NCBI GenBank assembly: GCA_964503125.1
Contig: CAZCZE010000001.1
Location: forward strand, 124,001 to 188,000
Origin: FEN-1219 sp964503125
GTDB lineage: Bacteria; Pseudomonadota; Gammaproteobacteria; Steroidobacterales; Rariloculaceae
Length of the DNA: 64,000 nt
Reading direction: 5' to 3'
The translations under genes were made by a program, and so were the position numbers. This document shows, piece by piece, positions 15,451-24,028 of this stretch. The notes below the pieces were generated by a model. The model was not told the DNA's origin. It ran no database searches and saw nothing but the letters and a program-made list of their open reading frames with translations. Numbering within the stretch: position 1 is the first letter of the stretch; the number at the start of each line of letters is the position of its first letter.

Positions 15451-18174
15451 ATGGCCAGAGCGACCGACGGACAACCAGGCACGAGCGCTGCCGCTGCGCC
15501 GCGCGCGCCCGCGCCCGCGATTCGCGTGCTGCAGCTCGAGGACCATCCGCTCGACGCGGAGCTCGTCGCACGGCGCCTGCAAGCGGACGGGCTCGAAGCG
15601 TTGACTCGCGTCGTCGCCAACGAGCTGGGCTTCCGGCAAGCGCTCGCGGACTTCGCTCCGCAGATCATCCTCTCCGACTTCTCCCTGGATGGCTTCGATG
15701 GACTCACGGCTCTCGAGATCGCGCGCGCCATGGTTCCGGCCACACCGTTCATCTTCGTCTCGGGCACGATCGGCGAAGAACGCGCCATCGAGGCACTGAA
15801 GCGCGGCGCCACCGACTACGTGCTCAAGGACAACCTGCGCCGGCTCGTTCCGGCCATCAAGAACGCGCTGCGCCAGGCCGAGATCGCGCAAGCCAAGGAG
15901 CTGGCAGAGGATATGCTACGGCGTAGCGAGTCGCGCCTCCAGGACATCATCAACACCTCCAGCGATTGGATCTGGGAATGCGATCGCGAGGGGCGGTTCA
16001 CGTTCTCGAGCCCGAGCGTCGAAGGGGTTCTCGGCTACAGCCGCTACGAGATCCTCGGCCACCCCGCCTCCGACTACATCGATCCGGCCGACGATCTACA
16101 GTTGCAGGCGACGCTCGCCGATAGCCTCGGGGACGTGGGCTCCGAGACACCCGTGACACTGCGCTGGCGGCACAAGAGCGGCAAGACCCGCTGGCTGGAG
16201 CGCACGATGGTGACATTGCGCGACAGCGATGGCGCGTGGCGCGGCCTGCGCGGTATCGATCGCGACGTGACGCTACGCATGGCGCAGGAGGTGCGCATTC
16301 GCCGCTTGAACCGTGCTCTACGGTTCCTGAGCGGCGCGAGCGCGGCCGGCATGCGCATCCGCGACCGCGATCAGCTCGTCAAAGAAGCGTGCCGCCTCGC
16401 GGTCAGCGCCGGCGGCTACGTGCGCGCGAAGATCTACCTGCTGCCGAACGAGGTCGCCGGCAGCGGCCCCCTGGTCTGCGCCTACGGCGGCGTGCAGAGC
16501 GACGGCGCCAAGTGGTCGATCACCACCACGTTCCCCGAAGGCGTGAGCCCCGTGACCCAGGTGCTGGCCACCTCGGGACCGATCGTCTTGAACGACCTCG
16601 CCGACCCCAGCGACCTCGGCCTGCTGGGAAGAAACCCCGACCTCCCCGCGGGATCCCGATCGCGGATCGTATTGCCCCTGCTCAGCGACCGCGCGATGAT
16701 CGGTGTCGTCGAGCTCGACAGCGGCGAGCCCGGCGTCTTCGGCGACGCGGAGCTCGCGTTGCTCAAGCAGGTGGCGGCCAACATCTCGTTCGCGCTGCAG
16801 TTCCTGCGCAACAAGGAGAGCGCCGAGTACCTCGAGTACTACGACTCGCTCACGGGCCTTGCGAATCGCGCGCTGTTCGTGACGCGCGTCGGAACGGCGC
16901 TCGAAGCCGCCGAGCGCGACGCGCGCGAGCTCGCGATTGCCGTCATCGACGTCGTCGAGCTCGGCATCGTCAACGACAGCTTGGGGCATCACGCGGGCGA
17001 CTTGTTGCTGCGATTAGTGGCCGAGCGGCTGCGCGGCGCATTCCCCGACTCGAACTCGATTTGCCGCTTGAGCGACGGACGCTTCGCAGTGATCGACGTC
17101 GGTTCCGGCGCTGACGTCGGCGACAGGCTCGGCAAGCGCGTTATCGACAGGCTGCAGGCACCCTTCTCGTTGCAAGGACACGAGCTGCGCGCAGCCGTGC
17201 GCATCGGGTGCGTGCAGTATCCCAAGGAGGGCGGTGACGCCGAAGCGCTGCTGCAACAAGCGAACATCGCTCTTCAGCACGCCAAGCAGAGCGGGGCGCT
17301 CTGTCTGCGCTATGACGCCACCATGAACGCGACTACGTCGCAGCGCTTCAGCCTCACGAACGAGCTGCGGCGCGCCGTCGCGGAGCGTGGGTTCTCGCTG
17401 CAATATCAACCCAAGCTCAATCTACAGTCCGGCATGGTCGATGGCGTCGAGGCCTTGCTGCGCTGGTTCGGCGAGCGCGAGCCCGTACCGCCAAACGTGT
17501 TCGTGCCGTTGCTCGAATCGTCGGGGCTCATCCACGAGGTCGGCGGCTGGGTCATCTGCCAGGCCATGGTCGAGACGACCGCCTGGACGGCCGGCGGGGA
17601 GTTCCGCGTCGCCGCCAACGTATCGCCGCTCCAGCTCAATCACGAAGACTTCGCCGACCGCGTGCTCGGCTCGCTCGGCGACCTGGGGGCGGACCCGCGC
17701 CGGCTCGAGCTGGAAGTCACGGAGAGCAGTTTGATGGCCGATCCGCGCCGCGGCAGCGCGAGCCTGTCCAAGCTGCGAGCGGCGGGCATCTCGATCGCGA
17801 TCGACGACTTCGGCACGGGGCACTCGTCGTTGCGCATGCTCGCCGGGTTGCCGATCGACGTGCTCAAGATCGACGGCAGCTTCGTCCGCGATCTGCCGAC
17901 GAACCGTAACCACCGGCTCATCGTGCAAACGACGATAGGCCTCGCTCGCTCGCTCGGGCTCAAGACCGTGGCCGAAGGCGTCGAGACGGAGGAACAGCTC
18001 GATCTGCTGCGCGACCTCGGCTGCGACGCCGTACAGGGATACCTCGTGAGCCGCCCCACGAGCGCGGCCGATCTCTCGCGCTGGCTCACGGGCGAGACGT
18101 TCCGCAAGCTCAAGAAGCTCGTCGCCGGGGACTCGCGCAAACGCCCGCCGCGGACGGCGAGAGCGCGCCACTAA
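15451..18174 (+). CDS. REC-PAS-GAF-GGDEF-EAL protein, probable c-di-GMP phosphodiesterase
   Basis: A 907-residue cytoplasmic signalling protein with no membrane segment. Domains in order: receiver (about 24-145, phospho-acceptor D76 in ILSDFSLDGFDG), PAS/PAC (about 165-290, with GYSRYEILGHPASDYI), GAF (about 320-460), GGDEF (about 465-630) and EAL (about 640-890). The GGDEF active-site loop reads SDGRF at 541-545, so cyclase activity is unlikely. The EAL site looks complete: EALLRW, LEVTES, IDDFGTGHSSL, LKIDGSF, AEGVETEEQ and QGYLVSRP. The net prediction is hydrolysis of c-di-GMP controlled by phosphorylation. I start at MARATDG because the preceding 99 in-frame codons have no domain match. 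It converges with the kinase/regulator pair at 18183-19735, a possible phosphodonor. Confidence 0.92.
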   Translation: MARATDGQPGTSAAAAPRAPAPAIRVLQLEDHPLDAELVARRLQADGLEALTRVVANELGFRQALADFAPQIILSDFSLDGFDGLTALEIARAMVPATPFIFVSGTIGEERAIEALKRGATDYVLKDNLRRLVPAIKNALRQAEIAQAKELAEDMLRRSESRLQDIINTSSDWIWECDREGRFTFSSPSVEGVLGYSRYEILGHPASDYIDPADDLQLQATLADSLGDVGSETPVTLRWRHKSGKTRWLERTMVTLRDSDGAWRGLRGIDRDVTLRMAQEVRIRRLNRALRFLSGASAAGMRIRDRDQLVKEACRLAVSAGGYVRAKIYLLPNEVAGSGPLVCAYGGVQSDGAKWSITTTFPEGVSPVTQVLATSGPIVLNDLADPSDLGLLGRNPDLPAGSRSRIVLPLLSDRAMIGVVELDSGEPGVFGDAELALLKQVAANISFALQFLRNKESAEYLEYYDSLTGLANRALFVTRVGTALEAAERDARELAIAVIDVVELGIVNDSLGHHAGDLLLRLVAERLRGAFPDSNSICRLSDGRFAVIDVGSGADVGDRLGKRVIDRLQAPFSLQGHELRAAVRIGCVQYPKEGGDAEALLQQANIALQHAKQSGALCLRYDATMNATTSQRFSLTNELRRAVAERGFSLQYQPKLNLQSGMVDGVEALLRWFGEREPVPPNVFVPLLESSGLIHEVGGWVICQAMVETTAWTAGGEFRVAANVSPLQLNHEDFADRVLGSLGDLGADPRRLELEVTESSLMADPRRGSASLSKLRAAGISIAIDDFGTGHSSLRMLAGLPIDVLKIDGSFVRDLPTNRNHRLIVQTTIGLARSLGLKTVAEGVETEEQLDLLRDLGCDAVQGYLVSRPTSAADLSRWLTGETFRKLKKLVAGDSRKRPPRTARARH

Positions 18175-18182
18175 CGCGACGT

Positions 18183-18629
18183 CTAGCTGCCCGGTGTTTC
18201 GTTGAGGACGAGCCAGTACAGGCCGAGCTGCCGCGCGGCCTCGAGGAACTGTGCGAAGTCCACCGGCTTGCGGACGTAGCTGTTCGCGCCGAGCTCGTAG
18301 CTCGAGACCAGGTCTTGTTGTTCTTTCGACGAGCTCAAGATCACCACGGGCAGTAGTCGAGTACGTGCATCCGCGCGCAGGGTCTTGAGCACCTCGAGTC
18401 CGTCGATCTTCGGCAGCTTGAGGTCGAGCAGCACGACTTGCGGCAACGGCGGCGGACCGCCGGAGTGCTTGCCGCGCCCGAGGAGATAGTCCAGCGCCTC
18501 GGCGCCGTCGCGGGCGACGACGACGGGGTTCAAGACCCGGCTCCTTTCGAGCGCGCGCAGCGTGAGCTCCTCGTCGTGCGGGTTGTCCTCGACGAGGAGA
18601 ATCGCACGCTGGTCGCTGCCGATCGTCAT
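18183..18629 (-). CDS. Single-domain response regulator (Rcp1/CheY-like)
   Basis: A 148-residue stand-alone receiver domain: LLVEDNPHDEE with the acidic pocket at E14-D15, phospho-acceptor D69 in VVLLDLKLPKIDGLEVL, and a KPVDF lysine near residue 120. It has no output domain, like the Rcp1 partners of phytochrome-type kinases, so it probably passes phosphate to or acts on another protein. Its ATG overlaps the stop of the upstream kinase gene (ATGA, 18626-18629), so the two are translated together and are a cognate pair. It ends nine bases from the stop of the convergent EAL gene. Confidence 0.93.
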   Translation of the reverse strand: MTIGSDQRAILLVEDNPHDEELTLRALERSRVLNPVVVARDGAEALDYLLGRGKHSGGPPPLPQVVLLDLKLPKIDGLEVLKTLRADARTRLLPVVILSSSKEQQDLVSSYELGANSYVRKPVDFAQFLEAARQLGLYWLVLNETPGS

Positions 18630-19735
18630 GCGACGGGCTCCTTGGGTCCGAGCGTGAAGTAGAACGTCGCGCCGGCGTCGACCTCGGCGTGTGCCCAGAT
18701 CCGGCCGCCGTGCCGCTCGACGATGCGCCGCACCGTCGCGAGGCCTATGCCGCTGCCTTCGAACTCGTGGCCGGAATGCAGGCGTTCGAAGGCTTGAAAC
18801 AGCTTGTGCGCATACGCCATGTCGAAGCCGGCGCCGTTGTCGCGAACGAAGTATGCGAAGCCCTCCTCGTGCGGCGTCAGGCCGAGCTCGATGAGCGCGG
18901 GTACGCGCTTCGCGCTGTACTTCCAAGCGTTACCGAGCAGGTTGTCGAGCACGACGGCAAGCAGTCGCGCATCGGCCCAATGCTTCAGGCCGGGCTCGAT
19001 GCGGACTTCGACACGGCGTTCCGGCACCGTCGCGCCAAGCCGCTCCATTACGGCGAGCGCCAGCGCGGACACGTCGACGGTTTCGCGCGAGAGCTCGCTG
19101 CGCGCTACGCGCGACAGGCGCAACAGGTCGTCGATGAGCCGGCCCATGTGCTGCGTCGACTCGCGCACGAGGCCCAAATATCGCCGGCCCGTCTCGCCGA
19201 CAGTGCCGCCGCAATCCTCGAGCAGCAGCTGGCTGAAGCCGTCGATGCTGCGCAGCGGCGCGCGGAGGTCGTGTGCCACGGAGTAACTGAACGACTCGAG
19301 CTCGCGGCTGGCGGCCTCGGCCGCGTTCTTTGCGTCGAGCAACTCCTGCTGGAGGCGTTTGCGCGCCGTGATGTCGCGCGCCGTCGCATACATGAGGTTG
19401 TCGGCCGGCGTCGATTTCCAAGCAAGCACGCGCCACGAGCCGTCGTGATGCAGATAGCGGTTCTCGAAGTGGAGCACGCGCTCGCCGGCGCGGATCTGCT
19501 TGTTCACCTCCGCGAGCGTGGCGGCATGATCGTCGGGATGGACAAACTCGATGAACGGACGCGCCAGCATCTCAGCGGGCGTCCAACCGAGCACGTTGAC
19601 GACCGAGTCGCTGACGTGCTTGAAGTAGCCGTCCGCGCTGGCGATGACGTGCATGTCGAGGGAGAGCGCGAAGAACCGCTCGAACGAGTATGGCTCGCTC
19701 GCCGGCCGCGGTGCCCGTTGATTCGGCTTGCCCAT
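18626..19735 (-). CDS. PAS-domain sensor histidine kinase
   Basis: A 369-residue soluble kinase: PAS/PAC sensor at about 15-125 (ALSLDMHVIASADGYFKHVSD, then RYLHHDGSWRVLAW), a short coiled segment, HisKA dimerisation domain with the phosphorylated histidine in SVAHDLRAPLRSI, and HATPase with N box LDNLLGNAWKY, G1 DNGAGFDM, F box AFERL and G2 GSGIGLATV. The H-box version with AHDLRAPLR is typical of bacteriophytochrome-type and related soluble kinases, although no chromophore-binding domain is present here. No membrane segment is visible, so the signal is probably cytoplasmic. Translationally coupled to the response regulator downstream. Confidence 0.94.
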   Translation of the reverse strand: MGKPNQRAPRPASEPYSFERFFALSLDMHVIASADGYFKHVSDSVVNVLGWTPAEMLARPFIEFVHPDDHAATLAEVNKQIRAGERVLHFENRYLHHDGSWRVLAWKSTPADNLMYATARDITARKRLQQELLDAKNAAEAASRELESFSYSVAHDLRAPLRSIDGFSQLLLEDCGGTVGETGRRYLGLVRESTQHMGRLIDDLLRLSRVARSELSRETVDVSALALAVMERLGATVPERRVEVRIEPGLKHWADARLLAVVLDNLLGNAWKYSAKRVPALIELGLTPHEEGFAYFVRDNGAGFDMAYAHKLFQAFERLHSGHEFEGSGIGLATVRRIVERHGGRIWAHAEVDAGATFYFTLGPKEPVA

Positions 19736-19938
19736 GCGGGACTCCTCGCGTCATGGTAGCAGCCAGTCCAATCCGGAACGTGATGTTGGCCACAAGTTAG
19801 GAACCGCACCGAACGTGGGACGCGTCCGGCGCAACGGCCCTGCCCCATCGCGGGGCTCGCGAGGTGCATTCTGAACCTAGTGGGAGGAGACTGGTGGCAG
19901 TTGGCGCGTGAGCCGGTGCGCCGCCGCGCTGAGACGCA

Positions 19939-20769
19939 ATGCTAATCAAGGTAGGGTACGACATCGTCTTCGAGCACCCCGTGCCGACACCGATCGTGGC
20001 GGCGCTCCACCTGCATCCGAGCCGTCGAGCGACGATTCGGCGCGACGAGTTCTTGCTCATGGACCCGCAGGTGCACAGCACCGACTACATCGACGGTTTC
20101 GGCAATCGGTGCACCCGGCTCACATCCCCCGCCGGGCGAATTCGCTTCTGGAACGATGCCGTCGTCGAAGACGATGGCCAGCTGGAGCCCCACAACCCGG
20201 CTGCCAAGCAGCATGAAATATGCGAGCTACCGGACGACACGATCGAGTTCTTGCTCGCGAGTCGCTACTGCGAGGTGGACCGAATGGTGGCGACGGCATG
20301 GCAACTGTTCGGTGCGGTGCCGGCCGGATGGGCGCGCGTGCAAGCCGTGTGCGACTACGTCCAAAATCGGATCCGTTTCGATTACCTCCAGGCGCGCAAT
20401 ACCCGCACTGCCTTCGAAGCGCACCAAGAAGGAGTCGGCGTGTGCCGCGACTTCGCGCATTTGGCGATAACGCTGTGCCGATGCCTGAACGTTCCGGCGC
20501 GCTACTGCACGGGTTATCTCGGCGATATCGGCGTCCCCGCGGTGCCGTCGCCGATGGATTTCAGCGCTTGGTTCGACGTGTATCTCGGTGGTGCGTGGTA
20601 CACGATGGACGCGCGGCACAACGTGCCGCGTGTCGGACGCGTGTTGATGGCGCGCGGCCGCGATGCGGCCGATGTCGCTCTGCTGACATCGTTCGGGACG
20701 AGCCGTCTGGAACGCTTCAACGTCTGGTGCCACGAAGTGGGGTCCGAGGCGCTGCTACCGGCCGCCTGA
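19939..20769 (+). CDS. Transglutaminase-like cysteine protease-fold protein
   Basis: A 276-residue protein without a signal peptide. The N-terminal half (to about 130) is the beta-rich domain seen in COG1305 proteins (YDIVFEHPVPTPIVAALH), and the C-terminal half has the transglutaminase core with nucleophile C169 in GVGVCRDFAHLAITLCR. Where most members show HAWVE, this one reads FSAWFDVYLGGAWYTMDARHN, so the expected catalytic histidine is a serine; H in DARHN is the nearest candidate. I recall related proteins sharing this SAW form, so it may be a subfamily trait and not a loss. Substrate unknown. The Shine-Dalgarno is weak. Divergent from the kinase gene across a 203-base gap with no recognised element. 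Confidence 0.85.
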   Translation: MLIKVGYDIVFEHPVPTPIVAALHLHPSRRATIRRDEFLLMDPQVHSTDYIDGFGNRCTRLTSPAGRIRFWNDAVVEDDGQLEPHNPAAKQHEICELPDDTIEFLLASRYCEVDRMVATAWQLFGAVPAGWARVQAVCDYVQNRIRFDYLQARNTRTAFEAHQEGVGVCRDFAHLAITLCRCLNVPARYCTGYLGDIGVPAVPSPMDFSAWFDVYLGGAWYTMDARHNVPRVGRVLMARGRDAADVALLTSFGTSRLERFNVWCHEVGSEALLPAA

Positions 20770-20802
20770 GCCCATCGACAGTACGGCGGTACCCGCAGAA
20801 AC

Positions 20803-21252
20803 TCAGGTGCGCTGGCGCGTCAGGAACTTGTCGAGCTCGTTGGCGAACGCTTGGATGTCGGTCTTGTTGAGCGCCGGTGGACCGCGCGTCGTTTCGCCAG
20901 CCGAGCGCAATGCGTCCATGAAGTTGCGGCGCGCCAAATGATCCTGCACGTTGTCGGGCGTGTAGAACGTGCCCCGCGGATTCAGCCCGAACGCTTTGGC
21001 GGCCACGACCCGAGCGGCCAGCGGCACGTCGGCCGTGACGACGAGGTCTCCCGCACGCAAGCTCGCGAGTATTCGCGCATCGGCGACGTCGAAACCGGAT
21101 TCCACCTGCCTGGCCTTGATGAACGACGACTTCGGCACGCGCAGCGCGTGGTTGGCGACGAGCACTGTTTCGACGCGCGCTCGTTCCGCGGCGCGGAACA
21201 AGATCTCCTTGATCTGCACTGGACAAGCATCGGCGTCGACCCAAACAACCAC
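20803..21252 (-). CDS. UPF0178 (YaiI/YqxD) family protein
   Basis: A 149-residue protein with the full family pattern: VWVDADACPVQIKEI at the N-terminus, a GFDVADARI and LVVTADVPLAARVV centre and NPRGTFYTPDNV followed by RNFMDALRSAGE. The fold is PIN-like with conserved aspartates (D6, D8 and DVPLA), suggesting a nuclease, but no function has been established for the family. The start codon is GTG. Its 3' end faces the transglutaminase-like gene with a 33-base gap. Confidence 0.9.
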   Translation of the reverse strand: MVVWVDADACPVQIKEILFRAAERARVETVLVANHALRVPKSSFIKARQVESGFDVADARILASLRAGDLVVTADVPLAARVVAAKAFGLNPRGTFYTPDNVQDHLARRNFMDALRSAGETTRGPPALNKTDIQAFANELDKFLTRQRT

Positions 21253-21315
21253 GGAAACTCGCTACCCGGCTCGAAATGGTCCAAGCTGCCTCGTAACTCA
21301 AACACGGAGAATGCC

Positions 21316-21444
21316 ATGGTGAGGCCGCCAAACTACAAGCAAGACAAGAAACGCCGCGAAGAAGCCCAGAAGAAAAGGAACGCGGAAGAACAAGAGCGCC
21401 AGGCGGCGCGCAAGAAAGGCGTGCCGACCCCCACGCCCCAGTGA
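21316..21444 (+). CDS. Small basic conserved hypothetical protein (42 aa)
   Basis: A 42-residue, highly charged protein, MVRPPNYKQDKKRREEAQKK at the start and ending PTPTPQ. Nearly half of the residues are K, R or E, and it should form a single amphipathic helix. GGAGA lies eight bases before the ATG. The next gene's GTG overlaps this stop (GTGA), which supports real translation. I recall small proteins with the same RPPNY-K-KKRREEAQKK opening in many Proteobacteria, without known role. Confidence 0.75.
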   Translation: MVRPPNYKQDKKRREEAQKKRNAEEQERQAARKKGVPTPTPQ

Positions 21445-22007
21445 CGAATCCGCGGGCGAACGGCGAGTCCGCCGAACGAGTCGTCGCCGCCACGCGCCAT
21501 TGGCTGGAAAAAGCCGTCATTGGGCTCCGCCTGTGCCCCTACGCCGCGGCCCCGTACCGCCGCGAGCAGATTCGTTACACGGTCAGCGAGCAGCGATCGC
21601 CCGCCGAGCTCGTGCGCGAGCTTGAGCAGGAGCTTACGTACCTGCACGCTGCGGACCCCCTGCTCTGCGAAACCAGCCTCCTGATCCATCCGCACGTGCT
21701 CACGGATTTCGGCGATTACAACCAGTTCTTGGGCGAGGCCGAGGCCACGGTTCGCGCGCTCGGCCTCGAGGGGGTGCTGCAGATCGCGAGCTTCCATCCG
21801 GCCTATCGATTCGCCGGGAGTGCGCCCAACGGCGTGGAGAACTACAGCAACCGCTCGCCTTATCCGATGCTGCACTTGCTTCGGGAAACCAGCGTGACGC
21901 GAGCCGTGGCCGCGTTCCCCGAGGCGAACGAGATCGTCGCCCGCAACAAAGCCACGCTGCGCGAGCTCGGCGACGCGGGTTGGCGGGAGCTCATGGCTCG
22001 CGACTGA
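21441..22007 (+). CDS. DUF1415 domain protein
   Basis: A 188-residue protein matching DUF1415 from the opening W-L-x-x-A-V-I-G-L motif (ATRHWLEKAVIGLRLCPYA) through TSLLIHPHVLTDFGDYNQFL and IASFHPAYRFAG to RSPYPMLHLLRETSV. The conserved Cys, His and Asp residues hint at a metal or active site, but the family has no proven function. GTG start overlapping the previous stop by four bases (GTGA), so it is translationally coupled to the small basic protein. Seven bases separate its stop from that of groEL on the other strand. Confidence 0.9.
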   Translation: MTNPRANGESAERVVAATRHWLEKAVIGLRLCPYAAAPYRREQIRYTVSEQRSPAELVRELEQELTYLHAADPLLCETSLLIHPHVLTDFGDYNQFLGEAEATVRALGLEGVLQIASFHPAYRFAGSAPNGVENYSNRSPYPMLHLLRETSVTRAVAAFPEANEIVARNKATLRELGDAGWRELMARD

Positions 22008-22014
22008 CGGCCCG

Positions 22015-23643
22015 TCACATCGCCGCGTCCATGCCCTCGGGCATCCGCAGCGTGCCGTTGCCGTTGGCCCGCTCCGGCCCGGTAACCACGGCGGCTTCCG
22101 TGGTCAACAGCAGACCGGCCACGGACACCGCGTTTTGCAGCGCCAAGCGTGTGACCTTGGTGGGATCGATGACGCCCATCTTCACGAGATCGCCGAACTC
22201 TTCCGTCGCAGCGTTGTAGCCGAAATTGCCCTTGCCTTCCCTCACGGTGTTCAGCACCACCGAAGGGTCGCCCCCGCCGTTGCGGACGATCTGCCGCAAT
22301 GGCTCCTCGGTGGCGCGCAGCAGAATCCTGAGCCCGGCCGCCTGATCGGCGTTGGTTACGGCGGCAGCTTCGATGGCCTTGCGAACCCGCAGCAGCGCCA
22401 CGCCGCCGCCCGGCACCACGCCTTCTTGCACCGCCGCGCGCGTTGCATGCAGTGCGTCCTCCACGCGCGCCTTCTTTTCCTTCATCTCGACCTCGGAGGC
22501 AGCGCCGACCTTGACGATGGCCACGCCCCCGGCGAGCTTCGCGGCTCGTTCCTCGAGCTTTTCGCGGTCGTAGTCGGAGGTGGTCTCTTCGGCCTGCCGG
22601 CGCAGCTCGCGCACGCGGCCCTTGATGGCGTTCGCGTTCCCGGCACCGTCGACGATCGTGGTGTCGTCCTTCGAGATTCGCACGGCCTTGGCGGTCCCGA
22701 GCTCGGCCAGAGTGGCTTTCTCGAGCGTCAAGCCCACTTCTTCGGCAATCAGTTTGCCGCCGGTCAGCACGGCAATGTCTTCGAGCATGGCCTTGCGGCT
22801 GTCGCCGAAGCCCGGCGCTTTGACGGCGGCCGTGCGGAAGACGCCGCGCAAGTTGTTGACGACCAACAGAGCCAGGGCGTCGCTCGAGACGTCCTCGGCG
22901 ATCAGCACCAGCGGCCTGCCTGACTTGGCGACGAGCTCCAGCAGCGGCAGGAGCTCGCGGACACCCGTGATCTTTTTGTCGTAGAGCAGGATGTACGGCT
23001 TCTCGAGAGCCGCGGACATCGTCTGAATATCGTTGATGAAATACGGCGACAGATACCCGCGATCGAACTGCATGCCTTCGACGAGCTCGAGCTCGTTGTC
23101 GAGGGACTGACCCTCCTCGACCGTGATGACGCCGTCCTTGCCGACGGCGTCCATGGCTTTGGCGATGATCGCGCCCACCGACTCGTCGCCGTTCGCCGAG
23201 ATCATTCCCACCTGCGCGATCGCCACGGTCTCTTTGCACGGAGTGGAGATCTTCTTGAGCCCCTCGATCGCGGCGGCCGCGCCTTTGTCTAGGCCGCGCT
23301 TGAGATCCATCGGATCCATGCCGGCGGCGACGGCCTTCATGCCTTCGCGGAGAATCGCTTGGGCGAGCACGGTCGCCGTCGTGGTGCCGTCGCCGGCCTG
23401 GTCGGACGTCTGCGACGCGACCTCGATCGCCATTTGTGCGCCGAGATTCTGGAACCTGTTGTCGATCGCGATCTCGTTCGCGACGGTTACGCCGTCCTTG
23501 GTCACGGTCGGTGTACGCCCGGATCGTTCGATGAGCACGTTGCGCCCCCTCGGTCCCAGCGTCTCCCGCACGGCGTCGGCCAGCACATTCATTCCCTTCA
23601 GCATCTCGGCGCGCGCCTGCTGAGCGAATAGCAGTTGTTTCAC
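22015..23643 (-). CDS. groEL: Chaperonin GroEL (orphan, divergent copy)
   Basis: A 542-residue cpn60 with the ATP-site motifs VTKDGVTVA, DQAGDGTTTATVLAQAI and EGVVPGGGVALLR. It differs from housekeeping GroEL: no groES is beside it, the C-terminus ends MPEGMDAAM instead of a Gly-Met repeat, and local sequence such as AQVGMISANGDESVG departs from AQVGTISANSD. No CIRCE inverted repeat is visible upstream. I start at GTG 23643 (MKQLLFAQQAR), which has AGGAA six bases upstream; a GTG at 23649 touches that site. Extra GroELs of this type often serve special clients or stress conditions. The main groESL operon is expected elsewhere. Confidence 0.93.
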   Translation of the reverse strand: MKQLLFAQQARAEMLKGMNVLADAVRETLGPRGRNVLIERSGRTPTVTKDGVTVANEIAIDNRFQNLGAQMAIEVASQTSDQAGDGTTTATVLAQAILREGMKAVAAGMDPMDLKRGLDKGAAAAIEGLKKISTPCKETVAIAQVGMISANGDESVGAIIAKAMDAVGKDGVITVEEGQSLDNELELVEGMQFDRGYLSPYFINDIQTMSAALEKPYILLYDKKITGVRELLPLLELVAKSGRPLVLIAEDVSSDALALLVVNNLRGVFRTAAVKAPGFGDSRKAMLEDIAVLTGGKLIAEEVGLTLEKATLAELGTAKAVRISKDDTTIVDGAGNANAIKGRVRELRRQAEETTSDYDREKLEERAAKLAGGVAIVKVGAASEVEMKEKKARVEDALHATRAAVQEGVVPGGGVALLRVRKAIEAAAVTNADQAAGLRILLRATEEPLRQIVRNGGGDPSVVLNTVREGKGNFGYNAATEEFGDLVKMGVIDPTKVTRLALQNAVSVAGLLLTTEAAVVTGPERANGNGTLRMPEGMDAAM

Positions 23644-23809
23644 CGTCACTTCCTAACACCCCTCTTAGAGTTGGCAAACGGGAACGAAGCGCGTGGCGCG
23701 CCCCATGGACGACGCTAGCTTCCTCTCGTCAGCAGAGTCGGTACGTTGACGCACCGAGCGGGCGGGCACACAGACGCACAATGCACAACAGCTCAAGAGG
23801 AGGACGGCA

Positions 23810-24028
23810 GTGCGCAGCGAGGTCTTCGGCGTTGAGCGGGCCATCCACACGTTGAGCGGTCGCGCGGGCGTGCCGATGACGGAGGTCAGGGCTCTGTTTG
23901 CGCAAGAGTTCGCGCGGTTGGAGCTCGGAGCCAGAGTCCGCTCATACCTCCCGGCCCTGACGGCGTCCAACGTTCGCGCGCGGCTGCGATCCGCCGCTGC
24001 TGCGATTCGACCACGAGCGTCCGATTAG
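23810..24028 (+). CDS. DUF3562 family small protein
   Basis: A 72-residue protein with the pattern I associate with DUF3562: an 'IHTLSGRAGVPMTEVRALFAQ' style helix-turn-helix-like opening (residues 11-31), then EFARLELGARVRSYLPALTA and a terminal VRARLR. GTG start with a strong GAGGAGG eight bases upstream. Its last four bases overlap the 3' end of the TRAP permease gene on the other strand. Role unknown; members are small, single-domain and possibly regulatory. Confidence 0.65.
   Translation: MRSEVFGVERAIHTLSGRAGVPMTEVRALFAQEFARLELGARVRSYLPALTASNVRARLRSAAAAIRPRASD

Noticed and set aside
23644..23809. CIRCE element upstream of groEL
   Set aside because: No TTAGCACTC-N9-GAGTGCTAA inverted repeat; only a chance CTCTTAGAGTT stretch.
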